Below are positions 10,901 through 18,015 of a stretch of 64,000 nt of DNA, piece after piece. Origin of the DNA: Qipengyuania proteolytica (GTDB lineage: Bacteria > Pseudomonadota > Alphaproteobacteria > Sphingomonadales > Sphingomonadaceae); NCBI RefSeq assembly GCF_019711565.1, contig NZ_JAIGNN010000002.1, positions 930,001 through 994,000 of the forward strand, given 5' to 3'. The notes under the pieces were generated by a model, which saw nothing but the letters and a program-made list of their open reading frames with translations, made no database searches and was not told the DNA's origin. Both the position numbers and the translations under genes were made by a program. Numbering within the stretch: position 1 is the stretch's first letter; every line of letters begins with the position of its first letter.

Positions 10901-11221
10901 CAGGAGCGAGAAGGCGATGGTCCGCCCGTCGGGCGAGACGTCGACATCCATCCAGGTGCCTTCGTCGGTGTCGATCGCGACCTGCCGGATGGTCGCGCCG
11001 CGCGGGCTGGTTACGTCCCAGCCGTCGTCGTCGCCATTCGCCGCAGCGGGCGTCGCGGGCGCGGCCTGCACCGCCATGCCGGAGCCTTCCTTCGGCCCGC
11101 CTTCCTGCGAAGCATCGACCTCCTGCTCTTCGACCGGATTGGGGCTGGGTTCCGGGTCCTGGGCAAATGCGGCCTGGCTGGCAAAGACCAGCGCCAGGAC
11201 GGAGGCGATGCTCGACTTCAT
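7901..11221 (-). CDS. Secreted TolB-like propeller plus amidohydrolase protein
   Basis: 1106 residues from ATG 11221; a gagggagaa site sits just upstream, so I prefer it to the in-frame ATG 15 bases earlier. A signal peptide (MKSSIASVLALVF...AFA) predicts export. Residues about 80-680 contain repeated SPDGRxIAF-type blades of TolB/PD40 beta-propellers. The C-terminal third (from about 690) is an amidohydrolase-superfamily domain with the HxH metal motif DAHAHG near 757, a candidate carbamylated Lys in VSVKNYNQ and later His ligands in VEHNVPVEHF. This fused architecture is known for secreted dipeptidase/imidazolonepropionase-like proteins; the substrate is unknown. A LacI-type regulator lies directly upstream on the same strand. 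Confidence 0.9.
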   Translation of the reverse strand: MKSSIASVLALVFASQAAFAQDPEPSPNPVEEQEVDASQEGGPKEGSGMAVQAAPATPAAANGDDDGWDVTSPRGATIRQVAIDTDEGTWMDVDVSPDGRTIAFSLLGDIYTMPISGGTPTRIAEGMAWEVQPRFSPDGRRIAFTSDRGGGDNVWVMNADGSDKKQVTKEDFRLLNQPDWSPDGKYIVAKKHFTTQRSAGTGEIWLYHPSGGGGVKLVARASEALQKELGEPIYSPDGEAVYYTRNVTGGPIFEYAQDSTQGTFAIERYDLATTEVTTAASGFGGAVRPTPSPDGKSLAFIRRDKDRTELWVKQLDTGVERMVYGDLDLDMQETWAVYGFYPRMDWTPDSRSIVAWAGGKIRRIAADGSGASVIPFRVSDTRGVSDAPHPVIPVGEDSFTAKIPRFASVSPEGRTVVFESLGKLYSKPLAGGEPRRLFSDGGDALELWPSWSRDGKRLAFVRWTDAGLGQIMVADATGRNARAVTAMRGHYALPQFSPDGSTIVFEKRSGGYLTSPEYSENEGVYAVPASGGTPRLIARDTSEPQFGASNDRVFMLGRSDGKLQLLSADLDGDKRQVHAEGELVSGYSVSPRGDLLAFRENYEAFVTPLLPGGQAVTLGEKASSLPVTRASKGGADYVGWTDGGSTLTWSMGPTLYRATTAAMFANAPQGKDAPKFEPPVTGISLARTIRADKPTGTVALTGARILTMADGGAGAIENGTIVVEGDRIIAVGPASSVSVPSGATVIDASGKTIMPGLVDAHAHGAQGQGDLVPQQNWSLVQNLALGTTTIHDPSSSASMIFAASERQRAGSLLAPRIFSTGEIIYGAKAPSVYARIDGYEDALGHVRRIKAQGGVSVKNYNQPRREQRQQVVAAARAENMLVVAEGGSLFGMDMNLIADGNSTVEHNVPVEHFYEDVLQFWGGSQTNNTPTLVVTYGGLAGDPYWRQATDVFDNPLMVHTPPRQLIAETARRVTAPDWAFVDDDAAREAKKLAQRGVKISIGAHGQQAGIGSHWELWSFVRGGMTPVEALRAGTLTSAESLGMARDIGSLEVGKLADLLVLSADPSADIRNSDKIERVMLGGRLYDARTMNEVETGSEQRLPYWWE

Positions 11222-11296
11222 GGTATTCTCCCTCAAACTCCGGACCGCTTCATAGGCGGATGCTGGCAGAGGGCAAATGCCGTTCGTCGAGCAATA

Positions 11297-12325
11297 TCAG
11301 CCGATGCTCGCGCGTTCCACCAGCCGGACGGGCACGCGGCGTTCGGGCTTTTCGCCTTCGCCGGCGAGCGCAGTGTCGACCAGCAGCTTGCCTGCGGTCG
11401 CGAAATCCGGTTCGACGGTGGTGAGGGGCGGCGCGCTGAATTCGCCCGAGCCGAGCCCGTCGAAACCGATCACGCCGACATTGCCCGGCACTGCTATCCC
11501 GCGCGACGCCATTTCCTCCAGCGCGCCCAGGGCCATGGCGTCGCAGGCGAAGAAGAGCCCGTCGAATTTCTCGCCACTCTCGATCAACGCCGCGACAGAA
11601 TTACGACCCTGCGACACGCGATCCTCACCCTCGCTCACGATCGGCTCGCGCGGGGCCAGACCCTGCGCCTCCATCGCCGCCTTGTAGCCTTCGTAGCGTT
11701 CGGAGAACTGGCGCTGCGAGGAATGAGTGTCGCCGACGAAGACGATATCCTTCGCCCCGCCCTTTACCAGTCGCTCGACCGCGATGCGGCCGCCTTCGCG
11801 ATTGTCGGAGCGGACCCAGGTCGCATCGTCGAAGGGCGATCCCCAGAAGGCGATGTGGTCGGTTTCCTTCGCGCAGTCGCGGAAGTAATCCCAGGCCTCA
11901 GCATTGGTGGCCGTACCGATCACCACGACGCCATCGGCCTGCCGACGCGCGACGTAATGACCGAAAAACTCCTCGGGCTCTGCCTGGAACGAGACCAGCG
12001 CCTCGTACCCGCGATCCGCAGCTGCGGCGCACGTGCTGCCGAGCATGCTGTAATAGAAGGGATTCACGGAGGCCGCGCCCTGCCCTGCCCGTCCGATAAC
12101 GACGATGGCGATGGTGCCCGTCTCGCCGCGTCGCAAGCCGGCCGCGCGCGCATTGACGTGATAGCCCAGTTCGGCGGCCGCCTGCTCGACCCGGCGACGA
12201 GTCGCCTCGGTAATCGTCTCGGAGCCCGACAGCGCGCGACTGACCGTCGACTGGCTCACCCCGGCGCGTTCGGCCACGTCGATTGAGGTGACCCGGCGCG
12301 GCCTCCCGTTCTGGCTATTCGGCAT
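11297..12325 (-). CDS. LacI/GalR-family transcriptional regulator
   Basis: 342 residues. The N-terminal helix-turn-helix (about 14-33, IDVAERAGVSQSTVSRALSG) with the following hinge ELGYHVNARA is diagnostic of LacI/GalR proteins. The rest is a periplasmic-binding-protein-like sensor, which normally binds a sugar or related small molecule; the ligand is not predictable here. The gene stands 75 bases upstream of the propeller/amidohydrolase gene on the same strand. A perfect inverted repeat lies 22 bases before its start and may be an autoregulatory operator. Confidence 0.93.
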   Translation of the reverse strand: MPNSQNGRPRRVTSIDVAERAGVSQSTVSRALSGSETITEATRRRVEQAAAELGYHVNARAAGLRRGETGTIAIVVIGRAGQGAASVNPFYYSMLGSTCAAAADRGYEALVSFQAEPEEFFGHYVARRQADGVVVIGTATNAEAWDYFRDCAKETDHIAFWGSPFDDATWVRSDNREGGRIAVERLVKGGAKDIVFVGDTHSSQRQFSERYEGYKAAMEAQGLAPREPIVSEGEDRVSQGRNSVAALIESGEKFDGLFFACDAMALGALEEMASRGIAVPGNVGVIGFDGLGSGEFSAPPLTTVEPDFATAGKLLVDTALAGEGEKPERRVPVRLVERASIG

Positions 12326-12346
12326 CCTCGTCCCCGTTCGGCATTT

Positions 12347-12365
12347 TTCCGGTCCCTAACCGGAA
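12347..12365. promoter_or_regulatory. Perfect dyad upstream of the LacI-type gene
   Basis: TTCCGGT and ACCGGAA form a perfect 7-base inverted repeat around the 5-base spacer CCCTA, 22-40 bases before the LacI-type start codon. LacI-family regulators often bind palindromes at their own promoters, though most have a central CG rather than an odd spacer. Function as an operator is inference. Confidence 0.4.
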
Positions 12366-12450
12366 CTTCAGATTATTGCGAGTACCCGCACGGCCTCGCT
12401 TGCGTTCGAATCCGGCAAGCGGCTAGACACTGTGCGGACAAGGGGAAACG

Positions 12451-12759
12451 ATGTCGCAGGAAAACCGCCGCGAGGAACGATTCACGGTCCAGGTCGCCGG
12501 GCGATACCGCGGGCGGCACGGCGGCTCGCGCGATATCTGGTTCAAGGACATCTCCGAATACGGCTGCCGCTTCTTCGACAAGTTCTCGATTCTCGAGGTC
12601 GATAGCGAAATCCTCGTCAAGCTCGGCAATATCGGGCCGATCCCGGCGCTGGTGAAGTGGCGCGACGGCAGCACTGTCGGCGCGGAGTTCGACCGGCCGC
12701 TCCATCCCAGTGTCCTCGGCCATATCGCGCGCGAAATGGATCGACGCGAAGAGGACTGA
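12451..12759 (+). CDS. PilZ-domain cyclic-di-GMP binding protein
   Basis: 102 residues forming one PilZ domain. The two binding signatures are visible: an Arg-rich RREER near the N-terminus and DISEYG (D/NxSxxG) in the middle, with a later VKWRDGSTVGAEFDRPL strand pair usual for the fold. PilZ proteins act as c-di-GMP receptors. It stops one base before the start of the flippase gene, so it is probably translated with the polysaccharide genes and may adjust their output, as PilZ proteins do in other exopolysaccharide systems. The partner is not shown by the sequence. Confidence 0.82.
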   Translation: MSQENRREERFTVQVAGRYRGRHGGSRDIWFKDISEYGCRFFDKFSILEVDSEILVKLGNIGPIPALVKWRDGSTVGAEFDRPLHPSVLGHIAREMDRREED

Positions 12760-12760
12760 G

Positions 12761-14140
12761 ATGCGCCCGACTGCCCAGCGCCGGCTGCTGGGCGCAGTCA
12801 TTTCCTACCTCATGGGGATCGCGACACGGATCGCGGTGCAGCTGGCGACGCTGCCGATCCTGTTCGCCAGCTGGCCTACCGGGCGTGTCGGCACCTGGCT
12901 GATGCTTTTCGCCCTCCCGTCCTATCTCGCCGTCGCAGGGCAAGCGTTCTCTGGAGCGGGCGGCAATGTCGCCCTAGCCGCGGCCCGCGAAGGACGGTGG
13001 GACGATGCGCGATCCGCCTTCCGGGCCAGCTGGGTGTGGACGAGCGGCCTCGTCGTGGCCGCGCTGGTCCTCCTCCAGCTGGTCGGAGCAGCGTTGCCGG
13101 AGGCCACGGCACGCCAGATCGGTTTCCTCGATGGCGCGGAACTGCGCGCGAGCATGGCCTGGCTCGGCGTCTATATCCTTGCCCTCAGCCAGGCCGCACT
13201 GATGATCGTGCCGCTGCGCGTAAGCGAGCGGTATCCGCACTTTAACACGGCGCAGAACATCGCCAGCCTGTGTGAGATCGCGGTGCTGGCGGCCTGCGTG
13301 GCCATAAGCAGTTCCTATGTCCTCCTGGCGGCATCGCTCGCGGTGTTGCGCATCGTGTCGGCTCTCATCCTTTTCGCTCTCGCCTGGCGGCTCACGCCGG
13401 AGATGTTCCGCAAAGGCACGGCACCACTCGCCCCCTCGCTGGGTGAACTCGTCCGCCCGTCGCTCGCCTTCATGATCCTGCCGGTCGTCTATGTGCTCAA
13501 CCTGCAGGGCTATACCCTGCTCGTCGGCTTCGCTTTCGGAGCGCAGGTGGTGGCCGGCTTCGTCGCGATCCGCGTGGTCGTGCGGGCGATCGACCTCGTC
13601 ACCAGCATGCTCTTCGCGCTCCAGTTTCACGAAGCCGGCTATATCGACGGCGACAAACAGGCGCTCCAGCGGCGCCAGCTCGCCACGATGACCAGCCTTT
13701 CAGTGCTGGCCTTGGCCGGATTCGCGGCGGCGATCCTGTGGGCGGGCGAGTGGCTGTTCACGATCTTCACCGCAGGCAAGAGCAGCTTCGACCTGCCGGT
13801 CGCGATGGCGTTGTTGTGCGCCGGGGCCCTGCGGGCGCTGGCCACGACCCCGCAATCGATCGTCGGGGCAGAGAATGCGCTCGGCCGCATCTCGCGCGAC
13901 TATCTGGTCGTCTCTATGCTGGCGCTGGGGGTCGCACTGGCGCTGGCCATGGCGGGGCTGCCCCTGCTGCCGGTAGCCGCGATGCTGGTGCCGGCGGAGC
14001 TGTATGCCGCGATCATCTCTTTCCGCGCGGCCCTGAGCCATCTCGACTGGCGGGCCGAGGCCTTCGCCATTGCGCTCGTGAGCCGCCAGCGGTTCGCCGA
14101 CGTTGTCCAGCTTGCGCGTTTTCTGGGGCATCGCGGGTAG
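12761..14140 (+). CDS. Polysaccharide (Wzx-like) flippase, MOP superfamily
   Basis: 459 residues from ATG 12761, one base after the PilZ stop; an upstream in-frame ATG at 12710 would lie inside the PilZ gene and is less likely. About 12 hydrophobic segments are spread over the whole length with short loops, the pattern of Wzx/RfbX-type lipid-linked oligosaccharide translocases. Basic residues cluster on the cytoplasmic sides (RRLL, RQRF). The following gene looks like a Wzy polymerase, which supports a role in cell-surface or extracellular polysaccharide assembly in the inner membrane. No glycosyltransferase genes accompany it here. Confidence 0.72.
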   Translation: MRPTAQRRLLGAVISYLMGIATRIAVQLATLPILFASWPTGRVGTWLMLFALPSYLAVAGQAFSGAGGNVALAAAREGRWDDARSAFRASWVWTSGLVVAALVLLQLVGAALPEATARQIGFLDGAELRASMAWLGVYILALSQAALMIVPLRVSERYPHFNTAQNIASLCEIAVLAACVAISSSYVLLAASLAVLRIVSALILFALAWRLTPEMFRKGTAPLAPSLGELVRPSLAFMILPVVYVLNLQGYTLLVGFAFGAQVVAGFVAIRVVVRAIDLVTSMLFALQFHEAGYIDGDKQALQRRQLATMTSLSVLALAGFAAAILWAGEWLFTIFTAGKSSFDLPVAMALLCAGALRALATTPQSIVGAENALGRISRDYLVVSMLALGVALALAMAGLPLLPVAAMLVPAELYAAIISFRAALSHLDWRAEAFAIALVSRQRFADVVQLARFLGHRG

Positions 14141-14182
14141 CGACCGCTTGCGACTCCACGCGCTCGAAGCCATCCTGCCCGC

Positions 14183-15580
14183 GTGTACGATTTCCTGCTC
14201 ATCGCTTCCTGCGTCCTGTTCGCGGGCGTCTGCGCGATCTACGCGCGGCACGAGGCGGCGAGCCTGTTCCACCCGGCCACGATCTACCTCGCGTTCCACG
14301 GCTTCGTCTTCGTCATCCGCCCCCTGTTCGCGCGACTTTACGATTTCGAGCTCGTCTATCGGGTGTATGATTTCCAGCCGTCGGTTGACGACAAGATTAC
14401 TGTCATCCTGGGCGCGAACCTGGCAATGCTGGTCTTCACCTTCCTCGTCCTGCGGATTGCCGACCGGGCACCGCTGCCCCTGCCGGCGGGCGCCTTTGCG
14501 CAACTGCGCCGGCGACTGATGGCGCCCGCACTCGCCGTGGGTGCAGTGCTCGGCCCCCTGGCGGCCTTCGCGCAGCTGTCGATCTGGACCCGCCGCGCCG
14601 ATCCCTACGCCACGATGCAACGCGATCCGGCGACCGGGATTCTCGTCAATATCGACGGTGTGGGCTGGTTTGCCGATGCGGCGATGATCCTCGGGCCGAT
14701 CGCAGTGCTCGCCGTGTGGCTGGCGCGCTTCCGCTGGCCGGGCTGGCTGGTCTTTCTTGTCGCCAGCGTGCTGATGCTCGGTTCGGGCGGACGCGGAACT
14801 TTCATCTTCGCTTGCGCGGCCGTCGGCTTCCTCTTCCTCATCGAGCGGCGGCGCAACTGGTTCGACTGGCGCCTGATGCTGCTAGCCGCCACCAGTCTCA
14901 TCGCTTTCAACGCGGTGGTATCGGACCGCGGCGCATCGGTGCGCGGCATGCTCGGCGGCGGGGAGACCGACGTCTACTCCGCAAAGTACGACCTCGACCC
15001 GCTCGAACATATGGACTTCGCGGGCATGGAGTACTTCGAATACATCGTCTACGCCGTGCCCCAGCGCACCGGAAGCTACGACTATTTCGCTCACAACCTC
15101 CAGATCCTGACCGAACCGATCCCGCGCGTCCTGTGGGAAGGCAAGCCGATCGGGTCGCCGGTGCAGTTCTTCAAACTGTGGGATTACGGCACGCCCATCG
15201 GCATGACGATCTCCATGCCCGGCGCAGGCTGGATGTCGCTTGGCTATCTCGGGATCGTGATCCAGGCCGCCATCTTCGCGCTACTCTATGGCTGGATCTA
15301 CCAGCGGCTGATGATGCGGACCGAGAGCGCATTTGCCCGCCTGCTGTTCGCGCTCCTGGTAGCGACCTCGATCGTCGTTTTCCGTGACGGCATCATGCTG
15401 ACCTTCGTGCGCCAGCTGCCGTTCTACATCGGGCCGCTGGCGATCGTCTGGGCCATAGTCTGGTTCACCACCCCGCGCCTCGCCAGCCAGCCCACGCTGC
15501 CGCATGCCCCGGGATTGCAGGCCGGATCGTCGCCGCGCGAGCGGCGCAGGGCGCTCGCCGCGCAGGTTCACAGGCCCTGA
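14183..15580 (+). CDS. Wzy-like O-antigen / oligosaccharide repeat polymerase
   Basis: 465 residues with about ten membrane segments and one long extracytoplasmic loop (roughly residues 255-345, including DVYSAKYDLDPLEHMDFAGM), a layout typical of Wzy/EpsK-type polymerases. RGASVRGM and GGRGTFIF match the conserved Arg-rich regions around the large loop. The start is taken as GTG 14183, 42 bases after the flippase stop, without a strong ribosome site, so it is uncertain by some residues. With the PilZ and flippase genes it forms a three-gene + strand group. The polymer is unknown. Confidence 0.7.
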   Translation: MYDFLLIASCVLFAGVCAIYARHEAASLFHPATIYLAFHGFVFVIRPLFARLYDFELVYRVYDFQPSVDDKITVILGANLAMLVFTFLVLRIADRAPLPLPAGAFAQLRRRLMAPALAVGAVLGPLAAFAQLSIWTRRADPYATMQRDPATGILVNIDGVGWFADAAMILGPIAVLAVWLARFRWPGWLVFLVASVLMLGSGGRGTFIFACAAVGFLFLIERRRNWFDWRLMLLAATSLIAFNAVVSDRGASVRGMLGGGETDVYSAKYDLDPLEHMDFAGMEYFEYIVYAVPQRTGSYDYFAHNLQILTEPIPRVLWEGKPIGSPVQFFKLWDYGTPIGMTISMPGAGWMSLGYLGIVIQAAIFALLYGWIYQRLMMRTESAFARLLFALLVATSIVVFRDGIMLTFVRQLPFYIGPLAIVWAIVWFTTPRLASQPTLPHAPGLQAGSSPRERRRALAAQVHRP

Positions 15581-15661
15581 AACCCGTTAACGGTTGCAGA
15601 AGACAACCGACTGGCGCTCGTCGTCCGCTTGGGTTACGCTCGCGCCAATTGGGAGAGACAG

Positions 15662-17164
15662 ATGACAGAGTCGGCAAGCGATTTCGATGTCCTGATCGTC
15701 GGTGCGGGCATTTCCGGTATCGGCATGGCAGCGCACATGCGCGAGAAGGCCCCCTCGCACAGCTACGCGATCGTGGAGCGGCGCGACAACCTCGGCGGGA
15801 CCTGGGACCTGTTCCGCTACCCCGGCATCCGCTCGGATAGCGACATGCATACGCTGGGCTTCGATTTCGAGCCGTGGAAGCACGAGAAATCCATCGCCGA
15901 TGCGCCTGCGATACTCGAGTATCTCGACCGCATCGTCGACGAACGCGACATCCGTCGACACATCCGCTTCGGCCACAAGGTGCTCGCCGCCGACTGGCGC
16001 GAAAGCGATGCGCGCTGGCACGTGACGCTGGAGACCAAGGACGGGGAGCGCAAGCTGCTCACCGCCAACTGGCTCTATCTCGGCGCGGGCTATTACGATT
16101 ACGACGAACCCTATGATCCGGGCTTCGACTTCGGCGCGTTCGAAGGTCAGGTGATCCACCCCCAGTTCTGGCCCGAAGACCTCGACTACAGCGGCAAGAA
16201 TGTCGTCGTCATCGGGTCGGGCGCGACCGCGGTGACGATCGTGCCGTCGATGGCGAAGAAGGCCGGCAAGGTCACCATGCTCCAGCGCACGCCGACATGG
16301 ATGTTCAGCCGGCCGGCCAAGGACGGGTTCGCGAATTTCCTGCGCAAGGTCCTGCCCGAGGAAATGGCCTACCGGATCACCCGGTTCAAGAACATCAAGA
16401 TGCAGGATATCAGCTTCAAGAAAGCGCGCACCAAGCCGGAAAAGGTGGGAGAATTCCTGCACAAGAAGATCACCAAAATCATGGGCGACGACTTCGACCT
16501 GAAGCCGTTCACCCCGCCCTACAATCCGTGGGACCAGCGCCTGTGCCTCGTCCCGGACGACGACCTGTTCGAGGCGATCAAGGCTGGCAAGGCCGATGTC
16601 GTCACCGGCCACATCAAGGCCTTCGAGAAGGGCGGCGTGCGGCTGACGGACGATACTTTCCTGCCCGCCGACATCGTGGTCACCGCGACCGGCCTCAAGC
16701 TCGCGGTCGCGGGCAAGATCGCGCTGTCGAAGGAAGGCGCGCCGATCGACCTGTCGCAGCACTTCTACTACAAGGGCTGCATGTTCTCGAACGTGCCGAA
16801 CCTGGCGGTGGTCTTCGGCTATCTCAACGCCAGCTGGACGCTGCGCGCGGACATCAATTCGGACTTCATCTGCCGCGTGCTGCAGCACCAGAAAGCGAAC
16901 GGTACCGACGTGGCCGTGCCGGTCCTGCCGGAAACCCACAACCTCCAGGAAGACGACATCTTCGACTTCTCCAGCGGTTACATCCAGCGCGGCAAGGCGA
17001 TCATGCCGAAGAATGCGGTCAGCTATCCCTGGCGCCTCAATCAGGAATATGTGCTCGACCGCAAGCGCATGAAGACCGATCCGGTGGACGACGGCATCCT
17101 TGACATGCACCGCCACGGCACGAATGCGCGCGGCAAGGAAGAGCAACTCGAAGCTGCGGAGTAG
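15662..17164 (+). CDS. Flavin-containing monooxygenase (Baeyer-Villiger type)
   Basis: 500 residues from ATG 15662, which has gggagagac immediately upstream; an alternative start at 15629 lacks such a site. The FAD-binding motif GAGISGIG starts at residue 14, followed by the class-specific GGTWDLFRYPGIRSDSDM. A second Rossmann motif for NADPH, VVVIGSGATAVT, lies near 186. The protein fits the FMO/BVMO group that inserts oxygen into ketones or oxidises soft nucleophiles. The substrate cannot be inferred; related proteins are often annotated as cyclohexanone or phenylacetone monooxygenases. It stands alone between the polymerase and the CinA-type gene. Confidence 0.88.
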   Translation: MTESASDFDVLIVGAGISGIGMAAHMREKAPSHSYAIVERRDNLGGTWDLFRYPGIRSDSDMHTLGFDFEPWKHEKSIADAPAILEYLDRIVDERDIRRHIRFGHKVLAADWRESDARWHVTLETKDGERKLLTANWLYLGAGYYDYDEPYDPGFDFGAFEGQVIHPQFWPEDLDYSGKNVVVIGSGATAVTIVPSMAKKAGKVTMLQRTPTWMFSRPAKDGFANFLRKVLPEEMAYRITRFKNIKMQDISFKKARTKPEKVGEFLHKKITKIMGDDFDLKPFTPPYNPWDQRLCLVPDDDLFEAIKAGKADVVTGHIKAFEKGGVRLTDDTFLPADIVVTATGLKLAVAGKIALSKEGAPIDLSQHFYYKGCMFSNVPNLAVVFGYLNASWTLRADINSDFICRVLQHQKANGTDVAVPVLPETHNLQEDDIFDFSSGYIQRGKAIMPKNAVSYPWRLNQEYVLDRKRMKTDPVDDGILDMHRHGTNARGKEEQLEAAE

Positions 17165-17197
17165 CATTGTTCGCCAAGCCGCATTAGGTCGGCAGGC

Positions 17198-17956
17198 ATG
17201 AGCACACGCATCTACACCGCTGGCCTCGTCGTGATCGGCGACGAGATCCTGTCCGGCCGCACGCATGACAAGAACATCGCCCAGGTGGCCAGCTGGCTGC
17301 AGGTGCAGGGCATCCGCCTGTCCGAGGTCCGGGTGGTGCCGGATGTGATCGAGCGCATCGTCGAAGCGGTGAACGCGCTGCGCGAGAGCTACGATTATCT
17401 TTTCACGACCGGCGGGATCGGCCCGACGCATGACGACATCACGGTCGACGCCGTGGCCGAGGCGCTGGGCGTTCCGGTGATCGTCCACCCCGAAGCGCGC
17501 GCGATCCTCGAGAAGTACTATACCAGCCGCGACCTCGAACTGACCGAGGCGCGCCTGCGCATGGCACGCGCGCCCGAGGGCGCGGAGCTGATCCCCAATC
17601 GCATGTCGGGCGCGCCGGGCATCAAGATCGGCAGCATTCACCTGATGGCGGGCGTGCCGCACATCACCGCCGGCATGCTCGATGCGCTGACCGGGACGCT
17701 CGAAGGCGGCGCGCCGCTGCTTAGCGAGACGGTGGGCTGTTGGACGCCCGAGAGCGAGGTCGCCGATATTCTCCGACAGGTCGAGAAAGCTCACGAGGGC
17801 TGCCAGATTGGCAGCTACCCCTTCTTCCGTGAAGGGAAGGTAGGTGCCAATTTCGTCGTGCGATCGACCGACCCGGAGGAGCTGAAAAGCTGCGTCGACA
17901 GCCTGTGCGACGGTCTCGCCATCGCCGGCTTCGACTTTACCCCCGGCGGAATCTGA
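17198..17956 (+). CDS. CinA/MoCF-domain molybdopterin-binding-like protein
   Basis: 252 residues. A MoCF_biosynth domain fills the first 170 residues, with VVIGDEILSGRTHDKN at the start and the nucleotide/molybdopterin loop FTTGGIGPTHDD near residue 70. The C-terminal nicotinamide-nucleotide amidase domain of full-length CinA is missing, so this is the short form. Related short proteins are called competence/damage-inducible protein A; a FAD- or nucleotide-pyrophosphatase role is known for some relatives. The start has ggcagg upstream. No neighbour suggests a pathway. Confidence 0.88.
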   Translation: MSTRIYTAGLVVIGDEILSGRTHDKNIAQVASWLQVQGIRLSEVRVVPDVIERIVEAVNALRESYDYLFTTGGIGPTHDDITVDAVAEALGVPVIVHPEARAILEKYYTSRDLELTEARLRMARAPEGAELIPNRMSGAPGIKIGSIHLMAGVPHITAGMLDALTGTLEGGAPLLSETVGCWTPESEVADILRQVEKAHEGCQIGSYPFFREGKVGANFVVRSTDPEELKSCVDSLCDGLAIAGFDFTPGGI

Positions 17957-18015
17957 GCAGGCCTTTTCCGCATTACTCCGCCTCGATAGGTTCGGTCCCG
18001 AGGGGATAGCGGCGC

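Noticed and set aside
9752-12286. Plus-strand frame of 844 residues spanning two genes
   Set aside because: It runs antisense across the amidohydrolase and LacI-type genes and their gap; composition is that of a shadow frame.
15587-17794. Minus-strand frame of 735 residues
   Set aside because: Antisense to the monooxygenase and CinA-type genes, both of which have clear motifs.
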